The position numbers and the translations under genes are program-made. A stretch of DNA of 64,000 nt from Flavitalea plasmicola (lineage in GTDB: Bacteria; Bacteroidota; Bacteroidia; Chitinophagales; Chitinophagaceae): NCBI RefSeq assembly GCF_030546645.1, contig NZ_JAUOTO010000003.1, forward strand, positions 898,956-962,955, read 5' to 3'. Positions 55,345 through 64,000 of the stretch are shown piece after piece (position 1 is the first letter of the stretch; the number at the start of each line of letters is the position of its first letter). Under the pieces are notes generated by a model. The model was not told where the DNA came from, did no database searches, and worked only from the letters and a program-made list of their open reading frames with translations.

Positions 55345-55737
55345 ATGAAAAATGCAGTGAACTGGTTTGAGATTTATACATCTGATTTTGAAAGAGCCAA
55401 AAAGTTTTATTCAGAAGTATTTAAATATAAATTGACAGATATTCCGGTGGATAGCGAGAGGCATTCTCAAATGAAATACGCCACCTTCCCAAATGATCAA
55501 AATGGTGAAGGGGCAAGTGGCGCATTAGTAAAGCTGGATGTGGCAAAGCCGGGAATTGGCGGCACTTTGGTATATTTTGACTCCGAAGAGATCGATGCGG
55601 AATTAGGCCGCGTGGAAACTGCGGGAGGCAAAATAATTCGCCCGAAACTGAATATTGGGGACTTTGGATATATAGCGCTTATAGAAGATACGGAAGGGAA
55701 CCTGATTGGTTTGCATTCCCCTCTCCCACCCCGCTAG
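55345..55737 (+). CDS. VOC-family protein
   Basis: A 130-residue protein of the glyoxalase-like group seen in many Bacteroidota (CFP30-like). NWFEIYTSDFERAKKFYSEVF opens the first module, GTLVYFDSEEIDAELGRVETAGGKIIRPK and GYIALIEDTEGNLIGLHSP the second. Substrate unknown. The gene has its own -7 element and a candidate Crp/Fnr operator upstream. A short GCCCG-TCTT-CGGGC hairpin 31 bases after the stop may end the transcript. Confidence 0.92.
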   Translation: MKNAVNWFEIYTSDFERAKKFYSEVFKYKLTDIPVDSERHSQMKYATFPNDQNGEGASGALVKLDVAKPGIGGTLVYFDSEEIDAELGRVETAGGKIIRPKLNIGDFGYIALIEDTEGNLIGLHSPLPPR

Positions 55738-55858
55738 TAAGTGAGATATCTGGTTGCTGGTATTCCGAGCCCGTCTTCGGGCACTTATTAATAAAATAGT
55801 AATAAACCGCACATGAAGTGATAATGCCATTGCTATAGCTTACAGGAAATAAAAAATC

Positions 55859-56830
55859 ATGAAACCTTTCCTACATTCCATTTCTTCACTTCTATTTGTT
55901 CTGATCCTTTCCGGATGCAAAAAACAGGAAATGATATTTGTCAAATCAATCATTACAACGTCGGGCACCAGATATATAGATGAGATTTTTTCTGCTGTCG
56001 ATACTTCCCTGTTTAGAGTGGATTACAGAATAGCGAAAACGTATCATTCCAGTGATACCACTTTGAAACTGAATGTTTATCAACCGGCCGGTGATACCTT
56101 TCGATTGCGCCCAGCCGTTGTTTTTATCCATGGCGGCGGGTTTAGTGGAGGGACAGAGAAAGATTATTATGCCGACAGCATTTGCAGCGCTTTGGCGAGG
56201 AGAGGCTATGTGACCATTTCCCTCGGATATCGCTTAGGCATTGCATGGGCTCCTCATATGAGTAATGCCGACTCCATCCTAAAACAGCTTGAGGCCGCAT
56301 ACAGAGCAGATCAGGACGCCCGGGCCGCCATTAGATATATTCGAAAAAGCAGTAGCATAGGAAGAATAGATACGACAAAGATGTTTATAGGAGGAGCCTC
56401 CGCAGGCGCCATAACTTCCATTCTCTTAGCCTATCTTAACCAGGATGAACTCTCTTCGGATTTTGTTTTTCGAAATGGCCCTTTAGACGGCACTGGAACT
56501 TATGACTATCCCGGATACGCCACAAAAGTCAAAGGCGTCATTAATATGGAGGGGGTGATCCTTGATACCACCTGGATAAAGACAGGCGATGTCCCGATTT
56601 TCAGCTATTATGGTACGGCAGATCCATTTTATGTAGTTTCGGGAGCGGTTTCCGGTTCACCATTTGCTCCTATTTTTGGGGGACAGGGCATCCGATTGCG
56701 GTTTAACCATTTGGGTATTCCCAATGGGATAATAACATACCCTGGCGGCGTACATGGGAGTGTATATAATGCAGTAAATATTCACGCTACTATAAATTCA
56801 ATGAGCGCCGCGATACAAGCTCAGCTGTAA
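55859..56830 (+). CDS. Alpha/beta-hydrolase esterase lipoprotein
   Basis: A 323-residue lipoprotein (lipobox LILSGC) of the carboxylesterase/BD-FAE type. The oxyanion motif is FIHGGGFSGG, the nucleophile serine lies in GGASAGAI, the acid is probably in YYGTADPFY and the histidine in YPGGVHGSV. Such enzymes act on acetylated sugars or other esters. Function in this context is unknown; the gene stands alone between the VOC gene and a permease gene. Confidence 0.92.
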   Translation: MKPFLHSISSLLFVLILSGCKKQEMIFVKSIITTSGTRYIDEIFSAVDTSLFRVDYRIAKTYHSSDTTLKLNVYQPAGDTFRLRPAVVFIHGGGFSGGTEKDYYADSICSALARRGYVTISLGYRLGIAWAPHMSNADSILKQLEAAYRADQDARAAIRYIRKSSSIGRIDTTKMFIGGASAGAITSILLAYLNQDELSSDFVFRNGPLDGTGTYDYPGYATKVKGVINMEGVILDTTWIKTGDVPIFSYYGTADPFYVVSGAVSGSPFAPIFGGQGIRLRFNHLGIPNGIITYPGGVHGSVYNAVNIHATINSMSAAIQAQL

Positions 56831-56979
56831 TTGCGCAAAGTTACTGTCCCTGATTTTGCGGACATCATACGTATCATAAACGGACAGTGGGTTTGCTGGT
56901 AAATACGTAATTTGATGATAACCAACAAGATGGAAGTTCGGCATTCTTATGGTAGGTGATTTCGCTGAAAATCAGCACT

Positions 56980-59385
56980 ATGTTTAGAAACTACTTTAAA
57001 ACTGCCTTTAGAAACCTTCTGGCCAATAAAGTCTATTCGATTATAACAGTTGCCGGTCTTGGCGTGGGCATCGCCGTTTGCCTGACCCTATTTATCTTCA
57101 TCCGGTATGAGCAGAGCTTTGACGACTACCATCGCAACAAGGCGCGGATATTCCGGGTGATGACCGTTCCGGATAAGACAGACATACATGCTCACCCCAC
57201 TTCCGCCGTACCCTTTCCACTGCCTACAGCGGTGGAGAACGACATGCCGGATTGGAAGACGACGGGTTTGTTCTTCATGGACAATCTTCAGGTCATGGCC
57301 ATGGGCAAGGACGGGCAGCCGGAGAAAAAATTCAAGGAGAAAGAGGGCTGCTTTATGCTGGAGCCGGCCTTCTTTTCCATTTTCGATATTCCCTGGCTGG
57401 CCGGGGATGCGGCGAAGTCCATGGAAGATCCGCATTCGGTGGTTTTAACCCGGCAGACAGCCGAAAAATATTTCGGTGACTGGAAACAGGCGATGGGCCG
57501 CACCATCAAGGTCTACAATCGCGACCTGTTCACCGTCTCCGGTGTGATAGGCGACCCTCCGACCAATACCGACCTGCGTCTGAAACTGGTATTTCCGTAT
57601 AAGATGGCCGGGTTTTCCAAAGGTAAAGACTGGTGGTCTATCAACAGTTCGCACGGCTGTTATGTGCTGTTGCCGGCCGGTGAGTCTATCGCAGGCGCCA
57701 ACCGGCGGCTAAGCGTTTTGTCTAAAAAATACCGCACACCCGATAATAAAAACGCGCAGGAACTACAATCGCTGGCGGCCGTGCATTTTGACGCCGCCGG
57801 GGGCAACTACAGCGGAAGGGTCATTACTGCCGACCGTATCCGTACTTTGTGGTTGATAGCCGGTTTTATCCTTCTCATCGCCTGTGTGAACTTTATTAAT
57901 CTTTCTACGGCGCAGGCCGTCAACCGTGCGAGGGAAGTAGGTGTGCGCAAGGTGCTGGGCGGCCTCCGCCGACAGTTGACCCTCCAATTCCTCCTGGAGG
58001 CCTTGTTGCTGGTGGTGGGTAGTGTGTTGCTGGCTGTTGTTTTGACGGGCGCCCTGCGGACACCGGTAGGCAGGATGCTGGATATGCCTTTATCGTATAA
58101 CCTATTTAGTGAAAGCTCCGTTCTTCTGTTCCTGGTTGCTTTAATAGTAGTGGTAACCCTGCTGGCAGGGTTTTACCCGGCCCTGGTGCTCTCCTCCTTC
58201 AATCCCATTAAGGCACTCAAGGCCAAGCTGACAGCGCGCAGTAGCAAGGGCGGTATAACGCTTCGCCGGGGACTGGTAGTATTGCAATTCGTCATCGCCC
58301 AGGCCCTCATCATCGGAACATTGCTCATCGTCCGGCAGATGAATTATTTCGGCAATGCCGCTATGGGGTTTAATAAAGAAGCTATCGTGAATGTACCCTT
58401 TCTTGCAGACAGCGTCGGCATCAGCAAGCTGGATTATCTGCGGAACAGGCTATTGGCAGTGAAGGGGATCCAACAGGTGAGCTTCAACAATACCGCTCCG
58501 GCTTCGCAGGACAATTGGTGGTCCGATTTCAATTTTGACCATGCCAAAAAGGGGGTCAATTTTGCGGCGATCAGCAAATTTGTAGACGCGGGCTATATTT
58601 CAACCTATTCCCTGCCGTTGACGGCCGGTCGCAATTTCACTACGAACGACTCGGTAAGGGAATTTCTGGTCAATGAAACACTGGTCAAAAGACTGGGTTT
58701 CTCCGATCCGCACGAGGTGCTGAATAAAGAGATCAATCTTTGGAATGGTTTTGCAGTAGGGCCGATCGTCGGTGTCGTAAAAGATTTCCATCCTTCTTCA
58801 TTAAAGGACTCGCTGGCGCCTGTGTTCATGCTCAATTTTAAAAAGAGGTTTGACGCCGCGGGAATAAAAATGGATGGTCATAACCTGCCTGCCACCATGG
58901 GCGCGATTGAAAAGATCTGGAATCAGGCTTTTCCGAATTATGTATTTGAATACGAATTCCTGGATCAGAAGATCGCTGCCTTTTATAAAGATGAGGCCAA
59001 CCTTTCACGCATCTATATGATATTTGCGTCCATTGCCATTTTTCTCAGCTGTCTCGGATTGTATGGCCTGGCGTCGTTTATGGCGGTTCAACGCCTTAAA
59101 GAAGTAGGCATCCGCAAGGTACTGGGTGCCACGGTCATTAATATCGTGTATATTTTCTCCAGGGAGTTTGTATTGCTGATCGGTGTCGCGTTCCTGATCT
59201 CTGCGCCGATTGCGTGGTATTTTGTACATCAGTGGGTGCAGCAGTATGTATACCGCACTCCTATCAGCGGGTGGGTCTTCGCGGCGGGAGGCCTGCTGGC
59301 GCTGCTGATCGCGCTGGCGACAGTGAGTTTCCAGGCGCTTCGGGCGGCGGCCGTGAATCCTGTGAAAAATCTAAGGTCGGAGTAA
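56980..59385 (+). CDS. MacB-like (FtsX-domain) ABC transporter permease
   Basis: About 801 residues from the ATG at 56980 (MFRNYFKTAFRNLLANKVYS). It has a first helix, a periplasmic MacB_PCD domain (FSIFDIPWLAGD, VVLTRQTAEKYFGD), a first FtsX domain (LWLIAGFILLIACVNFINLS, VGVRKVLGG), a second periplasmic domain and a second FtsX domain (IFASIAIFLSCLGLYGLASF, VGIRKVLGA) ending AAAVNPVKNLRSE. This duplicated form is abundant in Chitinophagaceae and usually encoded away from its ATPase, as here. The cargo is unknown. The permease tail in the remnant at 28055-28662 belongs to the same family. Confidence 0.93.
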   Translation: MFRNYFKTAFRNLLANKVYSIITVAGLGVGIAVCLTLFIFIRYEQSFDDYHRNKARIFRVMTVPDKTDIHAHPTSAVPFPLPTAVENDMPDWKTTGLFFMDNLQVMAMGKDGQPEKKFKEKEGCFMLEPAFFSIFDIPWLAGDAAKSMEDPHSVVLTRQTAEKYFGDWKQAMGRTIKVYNRDLFTVSGVIGDPPTNTDLRLKLVFPYKMAGFSKGKDWWSINSSHGCYVLLPAGESIAGANRRLSVLSKKYRTPDNKNAQELQSLAAVHFDAAGGNYSGRVITADRIRTLWLIAGFILLIACVNFINLSTAQAVNRAREVGVRKVLGGLRRQLTLQFLLEALLLVVGSVLLAVVLTGALRTPVGRMLDMPLSYNLFSESSVLLFLVALIVVVTLLAGFYPALVLSSFNPIKALKAKLTARSSKGGITLRRGLVVLQFVIAQALIIGTLLIVRQMNYFGNAAMGFNKEAIVNVPFLADSVGISKLDYLRNRLLAVKGIQQVSFNNTAPASQDNWWSDFNFDHAKKGVNFAAISKFVDAGYISTYSLPLTAGRNFTTNDSVREFLVNETLVKRLGFSDPHEVLNKEINLWNGFAVGPIVGVVKDFHPSSLKDSLAPVFMLNFKKRFDAAGIKMDGHNLPATMGAIEKIWNQAFPNYVFEYEFLDQKIAAFYKDEANLSRIYMIFASIAIFLSCLGLYGLASFMAVQRLKEVGIRKVLGATVINIVYIFSREFVLLIGVAFLISAPIAWYFVHQWVQQYVYRTPISGWVFAAGGLLALLIALATVSFQALRAAAVNPVKNLRSE

Positions 59386-59425
59386 TCTCGTCTTCCGCCC
59401 CGGGGGCTATGGCGAATACCGTGAA

Positions 59426-59806
59426 CTAACTATTGGGATAGACAAAGTTTGTTTGTTCTTCCTTCATTTTTATTGGTCTGACTTCAATGCTTGCCGAAGG
59501 GACAAATTCAAATTCGGGATTTTCCTTTGCCATGGCAATAGCTTCGTCAATGTCATTGGCCCTGATATGATAATAGCCGACTTGCACCTCTTTCGTGGGG
59601 TCTACGGCAATACTCGCCCAGCCACCTGGACTCTTCGAGATGATAAAACCCTCGCGAACGATAGGTTGAGCGGCAATTAATTTGTCTTCAGACTTAAGCC
59701 GTCCTATATAGACCTCACATTTTTTGATAAATGCCAAATGCTCGTCTGGCGCCAGCGCTGCTTTTGCATCTCCGGCATTGCGTATGTATAACATGAATTC
59801 TTTCAT
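59426..59806 (-). CDS. YciI-like (YCII-related) protein
   Basis: About 126 residues from the ATG at 59806 (MKEFMLYIRNAGDAKAAL); a longer reading to 59893 is not supported. The dimeric alpha/beta-barrel fold of YciI proteins is indicated by FIKKCEVYIGRLKSEDKLIAAQPI, GGWASIAVDPTKEVQVGYYHI and AIAMAKENPEFEF. Many members of this subgroup sit next to ECF sigma factors; here none is adjacent. Function unknown. Confidence 0.88.
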   Translation of the reverse strand: MKEFMLYIRNAGDAKAALAPDEHLAFIKKCEVYIGRLKSEDKLIAAQPIVREGFIISKSPGGWASIAVDPTKEVQVGYYHIRANDIDEAIAMAKENPEFEFVPSASIEVRPIKMKEEQTNFVYPNS

Positions 59807-60369
59807 TATTGGTGGTATTAAATTATTAGCCGATAAATGGAAGTTAATGATTTTTTTGGCTGGCCTGAAACAAAATGAATAAGTATGAAACAAATTGCAT
59901 AATTTACAGTCGTTCTCCTCATCACTATTTAGCTCTCTACTAGAAAAAAGACGGTAAAAAACAAGGTGTTACCACTTAGTCTTAAGTAAGTAGGTATGCG
60001 TATGTGTTATAAAAAGCTTAAAAATCTCTCTCCCGGGCACAATTTTTTTTATGTTCATTCTCACTATTTCAATCGCCCCAACACCGCCCAATTACAACCG
60101 ATCCCACGTTAATGTAAAAAATTACAATTTTAAAAACTGCCATTCATAGAAGCCTGAACACGAGCGAAGAAAAAAAATAATTACTATTTCATTTTTTGGT
60201 TGATCCGACTAATTTGCGCATATACTGAAACGTTAAATAAATTTTGTTGAACGGAAACAATACGATGAATATGAAAAATTTTTTTCAAAGCTAAATCGTT
60301 TGCTAAATCGTTTTGTCTGTAGTTTTAATCCATTAACGATTAATTAACCAAGCTAACCGTAATCGCTAT
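59807..60369. other. Intergenic stretch upstream of the third susC
   Basis: No gene is seen in this AT-rich stretch. A perfect tandem 12-base repeat, GCTAAATCGTTT twice at 60290-60313, lies 56 bases before the SusC start. I found no convincing TAnnTTTG promoter at a usual distance. Confidence 0.5.
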
Positions 60370-63336
60370 ATGAAGAACACCTGCTTTCTTCTCATCAGCT
60401 TTCTATTGCTGAAAGCCCCAGGACTGTATGCGTCTATCAATCCTTCCGCACCTCTTCGCGATACAACCGCCCCTCTTAACAAGGATATAGCAGGAGATTC
60501 CATCATTCTTGTCAAAAGAGTTACCGTCTACAACAAGCTGACAGACAGCGTGAACAAAAAGCCTGACGTACTGGCCCTGTTCCCCTCTTCATCTTTACAG
60601 CAGGCGGCAAAGGGACAATTCGCCGGCCTATACGTACAAGAACCTTCGGGAGAGCCCGGTTCCGTCCAAAATATGTTTGTTCGCGGCGCCCCTATGCCCC
60701 TACTTTCACGCAAGGAGCTCTATCAGTCCCAGCCGCTGGTGGTGCTGGACGGCATTCCATTGGTGGACGAGCACCCTTTCGCCTTCGATATCCAGCAATA
60801 TGATTTCAACCGCATAGGTCCCGCAACGAATATATACGGGTCCATTGATATGGATAATATCGCCTCGATAGAAGTGCTGAAAGACCTCACCGCCACCATG
60901 GCCTACGGTCCAAGAGCCGTCAATGGCGTGATCCTCCTGAAATCCAAAGCTGCCATGAACCAGCGAAGCATCAGCTTCAACTCCTATGTCGGCGTGGCGG
61001 AAAGACCACATGTCGCCACTACAAACGGAAAATTTGAGAATGCATTCCGTCAAAAGTTCTACGATCTGTATACTACCAATGGCCGCTATTCCAGCGATGA
61101 GCAATATCCTATCTACCTGAGCGATTCGCTGAACAATGTATACAGCGGACAATCCAACTGGAGCGACTTGTATTACCGTAATGCAGTGATCTATGGCATC
61201 AATCTCGGTATCTCAGGCGGCAACGACCGGGCCAATTTCAGATTTTCACTGGGCGACCTGAAAAGCAAGGGTGTGGCCGATCAGACGGGCCTGGACAGGT
61301 ACAGCGTCATGTTCAACATCAACATGAAGCCCATTAAGTGGCTGCTGTTTTCGGCTATGATCAATGGGAATATGATGGACCGCCAAAGGAACAGGAACAT
61401 GCGCGACCGCTTTGCCCAGATGAACTATTTTCCCGACCTCAGCGCCCCCCTGGCCCCCAACAAAGAATACTACCGGCAGTACCTGGCCCAGTTCGATAAG
61501 AGCTTCGACAAGAACAAGACGAATCTCATCCAGGGTTATGCCAGGCTGGCGTTGGATCTGGGTAAATTCAACCTCAGCTCCACATTCAACATCGATTACA
61601 ACGAAGGCTACCGGGACATATTCTACGCACGCACCCTCCTGCAGGGCACCAGCTACGCCTCGAACTACTACGGTTTCAATCAGCGGGTGCAGCTCATCAA
61701 TAAATCGACTTACGATGTTTTCCTGCACACTGTAAACAAGCTGCACGTCGAGTTCAACCAGGCGGTGCAATGGGATACTTACAAGTATAACAATGCCTAC
61801 GCCTATAAGGGCGCCAATGACTTTATCAAGATCAACCTGCTGGACTCCGATCCGAAAAGGGACGGTAACGACAACGCCAATTACCTCAACCCCATCGCTT
61901 TTCCCAGGGAGTTGACCTACCGCTTCCTCGACAAGACCGGAGATGTGCTGGCGTCATTCTACGGTACCGCGGATTACACTATCCGCGATAAATATACTTT
62001 TTCGGCATCTTTACGCGCGGACGGGTCATCCAATGCCCAACCCACCAGCCGGTGGTTCTATTCCCCAGTCGTGGCCGCGGCGTGGAACCTGAAAAATGAG
62101 TTCCTCGAAAAGAACAAAGCGCTCGATGATCTCGTTCTCCGCATAAGCGCCGGACGACTGGGACGTCTCCATGCCTACGACAACTTTGCGCAGGGCCCCC
62201 AATACACGGCTACTACAGGATATACAGGCAATCTCACCGTACCCGGATACAACGCCTTCAGCGTCCTTACCAGACCGTATTCATTTGGATGGGTGGGCTA
62301 TGGCATCCCATGGGGTTATTCTGACCAGGTAAACATAGGAACAGATCTGTCTCTCCTTCGTAATCGTTTGCACGTCTCCCTGGACTGGTATAAAAAGATC
62401 GAAAAAGACCTGCTCATCGGTATCCCCGCATTTGCCGAATACGGCTATAAGCAATCCATCGAACCCGGCATGTCCGTCAGCAACACAGGCCTGGATCTTA
62501 GCGCCCGGGCGGAAGTCCTCCGGGGAAAGAAAGTTTCCTGGTCCGCAGGCATCAACGTAAACTACAACCGCAATAATCTGAGGTCCCTGCCAAGGGGTTT
62601 GAAAGAGATCGTCATTGGCAACCGCCTCCTGCAGGTGGGCCGGCCCGTAGACCAGTATTGGTTATTCGTTAACCAGGGCATCTATACGGCCGACAACCAG
62701 GTGCCGGTGGTAAAAGGACTGCCGCTGAAATACAACGGAGTTTCCCTCCGCGCCGGCGATCCCCGATGGAAAGACATGAATGGCGACAACGTTCTCGACA
62801 ACAAGGATAAGATCCTGAAAGGACATTCCCTACCCGTCCTTTCCGGAGGAATGGATCACACATTCAAATATGGCCCGTGGAGCTTGTCGCTCGACTTTTA
62901 CTATACGCTTGGGAGAAAGATCATGCACCAGGAGATGGCCAATAAATTCGACTTTGTCAATAGGGAAAGCAACCTGAATATGAACTCTGTCAAGGAGATC
63001 ACTTTCTGGGAGGACCGGGGAGACTTCAGCAAATATCCTCTATATAACCCGTGGAGCACCGTCATTCCCTATCGCATCGACCAGGATCTTTTCCTTGAAA
63101 ATGCTTCATTCCTGAAATTGAGATCGCTGGTACTGGGCTATGATCTCAGCAAATACCTGGCGAAGAAAGGCCTTAAGTCGAACAGGTTCTTCGTATACGC
63201 ATCCGTGAATAATGTCTTCACCATAACGCCATACACCGGCGTGGATCCTGAACTCGTGGGGTACGACGGGTACGACGCGGGTTATGGCCAGCCAATACCC
63301 AGGATCTACACGCTCGGCATCAAGACCGAACTATAA
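60370..63336 (+). CDS. SusC/RagA TonB-dependent transporter without N-terminal extension
   Basis: A 988-residue outer-membrane protein. After the signal peptide (ending near GLYAS) there is only a short linker before the plug; the usual carboxypeptidase-regulatory-like domain and STN domain are both absent. Plug features are SLQQAAKGQFAGLYVQEPSG, VLDGIPLVDEHPF and VLKDLTATMAYGPRAVNGVI. The barrel ends TLGIKTEL, with no terminal aromatic residue. It pairs with the SusD-like gene that starts 35 bases downstream. Substrate unknown. Confidence 0.95.
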   Translation: MKNTCFLLISFLLLKAPGLYASINPSAPLRDTTAPLNKDIAGDSIILVKRVTVYNKLTDSVNKKPDVLALFPSSSLQQAAKGQFAGLYVQEPSGEPGSVQNMFVRGAPMPLLSRKELYQSQPLVVLDGIPLVDEHPFAFDIQQYDFNRIGPATNIYGSIDMDNIASIEVLKDLTATMAYGPRAVNGVILLKSKAAMNQRSISFNSYVGVAERPHVATTNGKFENAFRQKFYDLYTTNGRYSSDEQYPIYLSDSLNNVYSGQSNWSDLYYRNAVIYGINLGISGGNDRANFRFSLGDLKSKGVADQTGLDRYSVMFNINMKPIKWLLFSAMINGNMMDRQRNRNMRDRFAQMNYFPDLSAPLAPNKEYYRQYLAQFDKSFDKNKTNLIQGYARLALDLGKFNLSSTFNIDYNEGYRDIFYARTLLQGTSYASNYYGFNQRVQLINKSTYDVFLHTVNKLHVEFNQAVQWDTYKYNNAYAYKGANDFIKINLLDSDPKRDGNDNANYLNPIAFPRELTYRFLDKTGDVLASFYGTADYTIRDKYTFSASLRADGSSNAQPTSRWFYSPVVAAAWNLKNEFLEKNKALDDLVLRISAGRLGRLHAYDNFAQGPQYTATTGYTGNLTVPGYNAFSVLTRPYSFGWVGYGIPWGYSDQVNIGTDLSLLRNRLHVSLDWYKKIEKDLLIGIPAFAEYGYKQSIEPGMSVSNTGLDLSARAEVLRGKKVSWSAGINVNYNRNNLRSLPRGLKEIVIGNRLLQVGRPVDQYWLFVNQGIYTADNQVPVVKGLPLKYNGVSLRAGDPRWKDMNGDNVLDNKDKILKGHSLPVLSGGMDHTFKYGPWSLSLDFYYTLGRKIMHQEMANKFDFVNRESNLNMNSVKEITFWEDRGDFSKYPLYNPWSTVIPYRIDQDLFLENASFLKLRSLVLGYDLSKYLAKKGLKSNRFFVYASVNNVFTITPYTGVDPELVGYDGYDAGYGQPIPRIYTLGIKTEL

Positions 63337-63371
63337 AACTAAAGAATTTACATAAACGCAAGGTCATCAAA

Positions 63372-64000
63372 ATGAAAAAATCATTGCTGGCAATCCTGCT
63401 CCTGTTCCCGGCGCTATTCAGCTGTAATAAGGTTTTGGATAAAGATTCCGTACGGGTCGTTGCAGAAAAAAACATGTGGAATACCCTGGAAGATGCACGC
63501 GCAGGGCTCATGGGCGTCTATGCCCTTACCCGTGCAGCGCTTTCCGACAACAACGGGCACTGGATCTACGGCGACGTCAGATCGGGGCAGTTCTACAGCC
63601 CCCAGCGCCAGGACCTGAAAGCCGTTATCGACAATCACCTGAATGCGGCCTATCCTGTGGTGGAGGCCTTATCCGACTGGACGAGGTTCTACGCCATCGT
63701 CAATGCGGCCTGTCTCTTCATCGAACGGGTAGGTAATGTCAAGGCTAACGACAAACGGTATTCGACCAATAATATGACGGTGGATCTGGCGCAGGCAAGG
63801 CTCTTACGGGCATTCGCCTACTTCTATATGGTAAGGATCTGGGGTGATGTGCCCTTTATCATCACCTCTCACGACGGCCAGTTCGAGAACAAACCCCGCG
63901 AAGAACAGGCGAAAATATTGAGCTGGGTGGAGGTAGAGCTGCTCGCGGCGGCGCAGGACCTGCCATTCGGCTACAGTAGGGGCGACATTCAGCAGCCAGG
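63372..64000 (+). CDS. SusD/RagB-family lipoprotein, 3' end outside window
   Basis: The frame is open from the ATG at 63372 to the end of the window (about 209 residues). Lipobox FPALFSC precedes NKVLDKDSVRVVAEKNMW, and DARAGLMGVYALTRA, ARLLRAFAYFYMVRIWGDVPFI are typical of SusD N-terminal helices. It should cap the SusC transporter encoded just upstream. Overlapping readings on the other strand are shadows. Confidence 0.93.
   Translation, partial: MKKSLLAILLLFPALFSCNKVLDKDSVRVVAEKNMWNTLEDARAGLMGVYALTRAALSDNNGHWIYGDVRSGQFYSPQRQDLKAVIDNHLNAAYPVVEALSDWTRFYAIVNAACLFIERVGNVKANDKRYSTNNMTVDLAQARLLRAFAYFYMVRIWGDVPFIITSHDGQFENKPREEQAKILSWVEVELLAAAQDLPFGYSRGDIQQP

Noticed and set aside
1..64000. CRISPR arrays, rRNA genes and intact insertion sequences
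   Set aside because: No regularly spaced repeat array, no rRNA-like stretch and no transposase frame was found in the window.

Overview
The window reads as chromosome of a Bacteroidota species, most likely a Chitinophagaceae (Chitinophaga-like) bacterium. The signs are three SusC/SusD outer-membrane pairs, an ECF sigma/FecR/STN-SusC surface-signalling chain, a GldA/GldFG-type ABC system, LytS/LytTR and Crp/Fnr regulators, many lipoproteins with Bacteroidota-style lipoboxes, and mostly A-rich rather than Shine-Dalgarno start regions. This placement is inferred from gene content; no 16S gene is present.

Layout. (1) 1-7277: the 3' end of a nonribosomal peptide gene cluster. It holds a terminal NRPS module (A-PCP-TE), an aldo/keto reductase, an ABC exporter, a GT32-like glycosyltransferase, a CmlA-type diiron beta-hydroxylase and a small protein closed by a strong terminator. 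(2) 7286-19779: ordinary chromosomal genes, including two serine hydrolases, a LytS/LytTR pair, purU, serA, nnr, an aldo/keto reductase and several small conserved proteins. (3) 19896-27975: tRNA-Pro(CGG) followed by an AT-richer accessory stretch. It carries two families of structured repeats, one of which contains the 3' end of the tRNA, a regulator cut off by a repeat, a catalytically dead beta-lactamase-fold protein, a methyltransferase and two AraC regulators. (4) 28052-30526: a mosaic pseudogene, a HEAT-like protein, DoxX and a Crp/Fnr regulator. (5) 30666-39500: a partly decayed arabinan/arabinoside locus with GH51, SMP-30 lactonase, SusC/SusD and remnants of an esterase and a GH43 enzyme. 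(6) 39711-52520: ECF sigma, FecR, STN-SusC, SusD, ABC ATPase, GldF-GldG-like fusion and two tandem MutS-like ATPases. The last six are packed like one operon. (7) 52535-59806: MlrC-like lipoprotein, VOC proteins, Crp/Fnr regulator, esterase, MacB-like permease and YciI protein. (8) 60370-64000: a third SusC/SusD pair, the SusD running off the window.

How the genes work together. Region 1 should build, hydroxylate, possibly glycosylate and export a peptide. Region 6 is the best candidate for a system without a described function: a surface-signalled SusCD receptor cotranscribed with an ABC transporter and two MutS-family ATPases that lack the mismatch-reading domain. Region 5 points to arabinose-containing polysaccharide use, but the decay suggests that capacity is being lost. 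Two Crp/Fnr genes in different regions share one arrangement, each followed at once by a perfect palindrome centred on CATATG and then a small stress or redox-type gene, which suggests dedicated one-target regulators.
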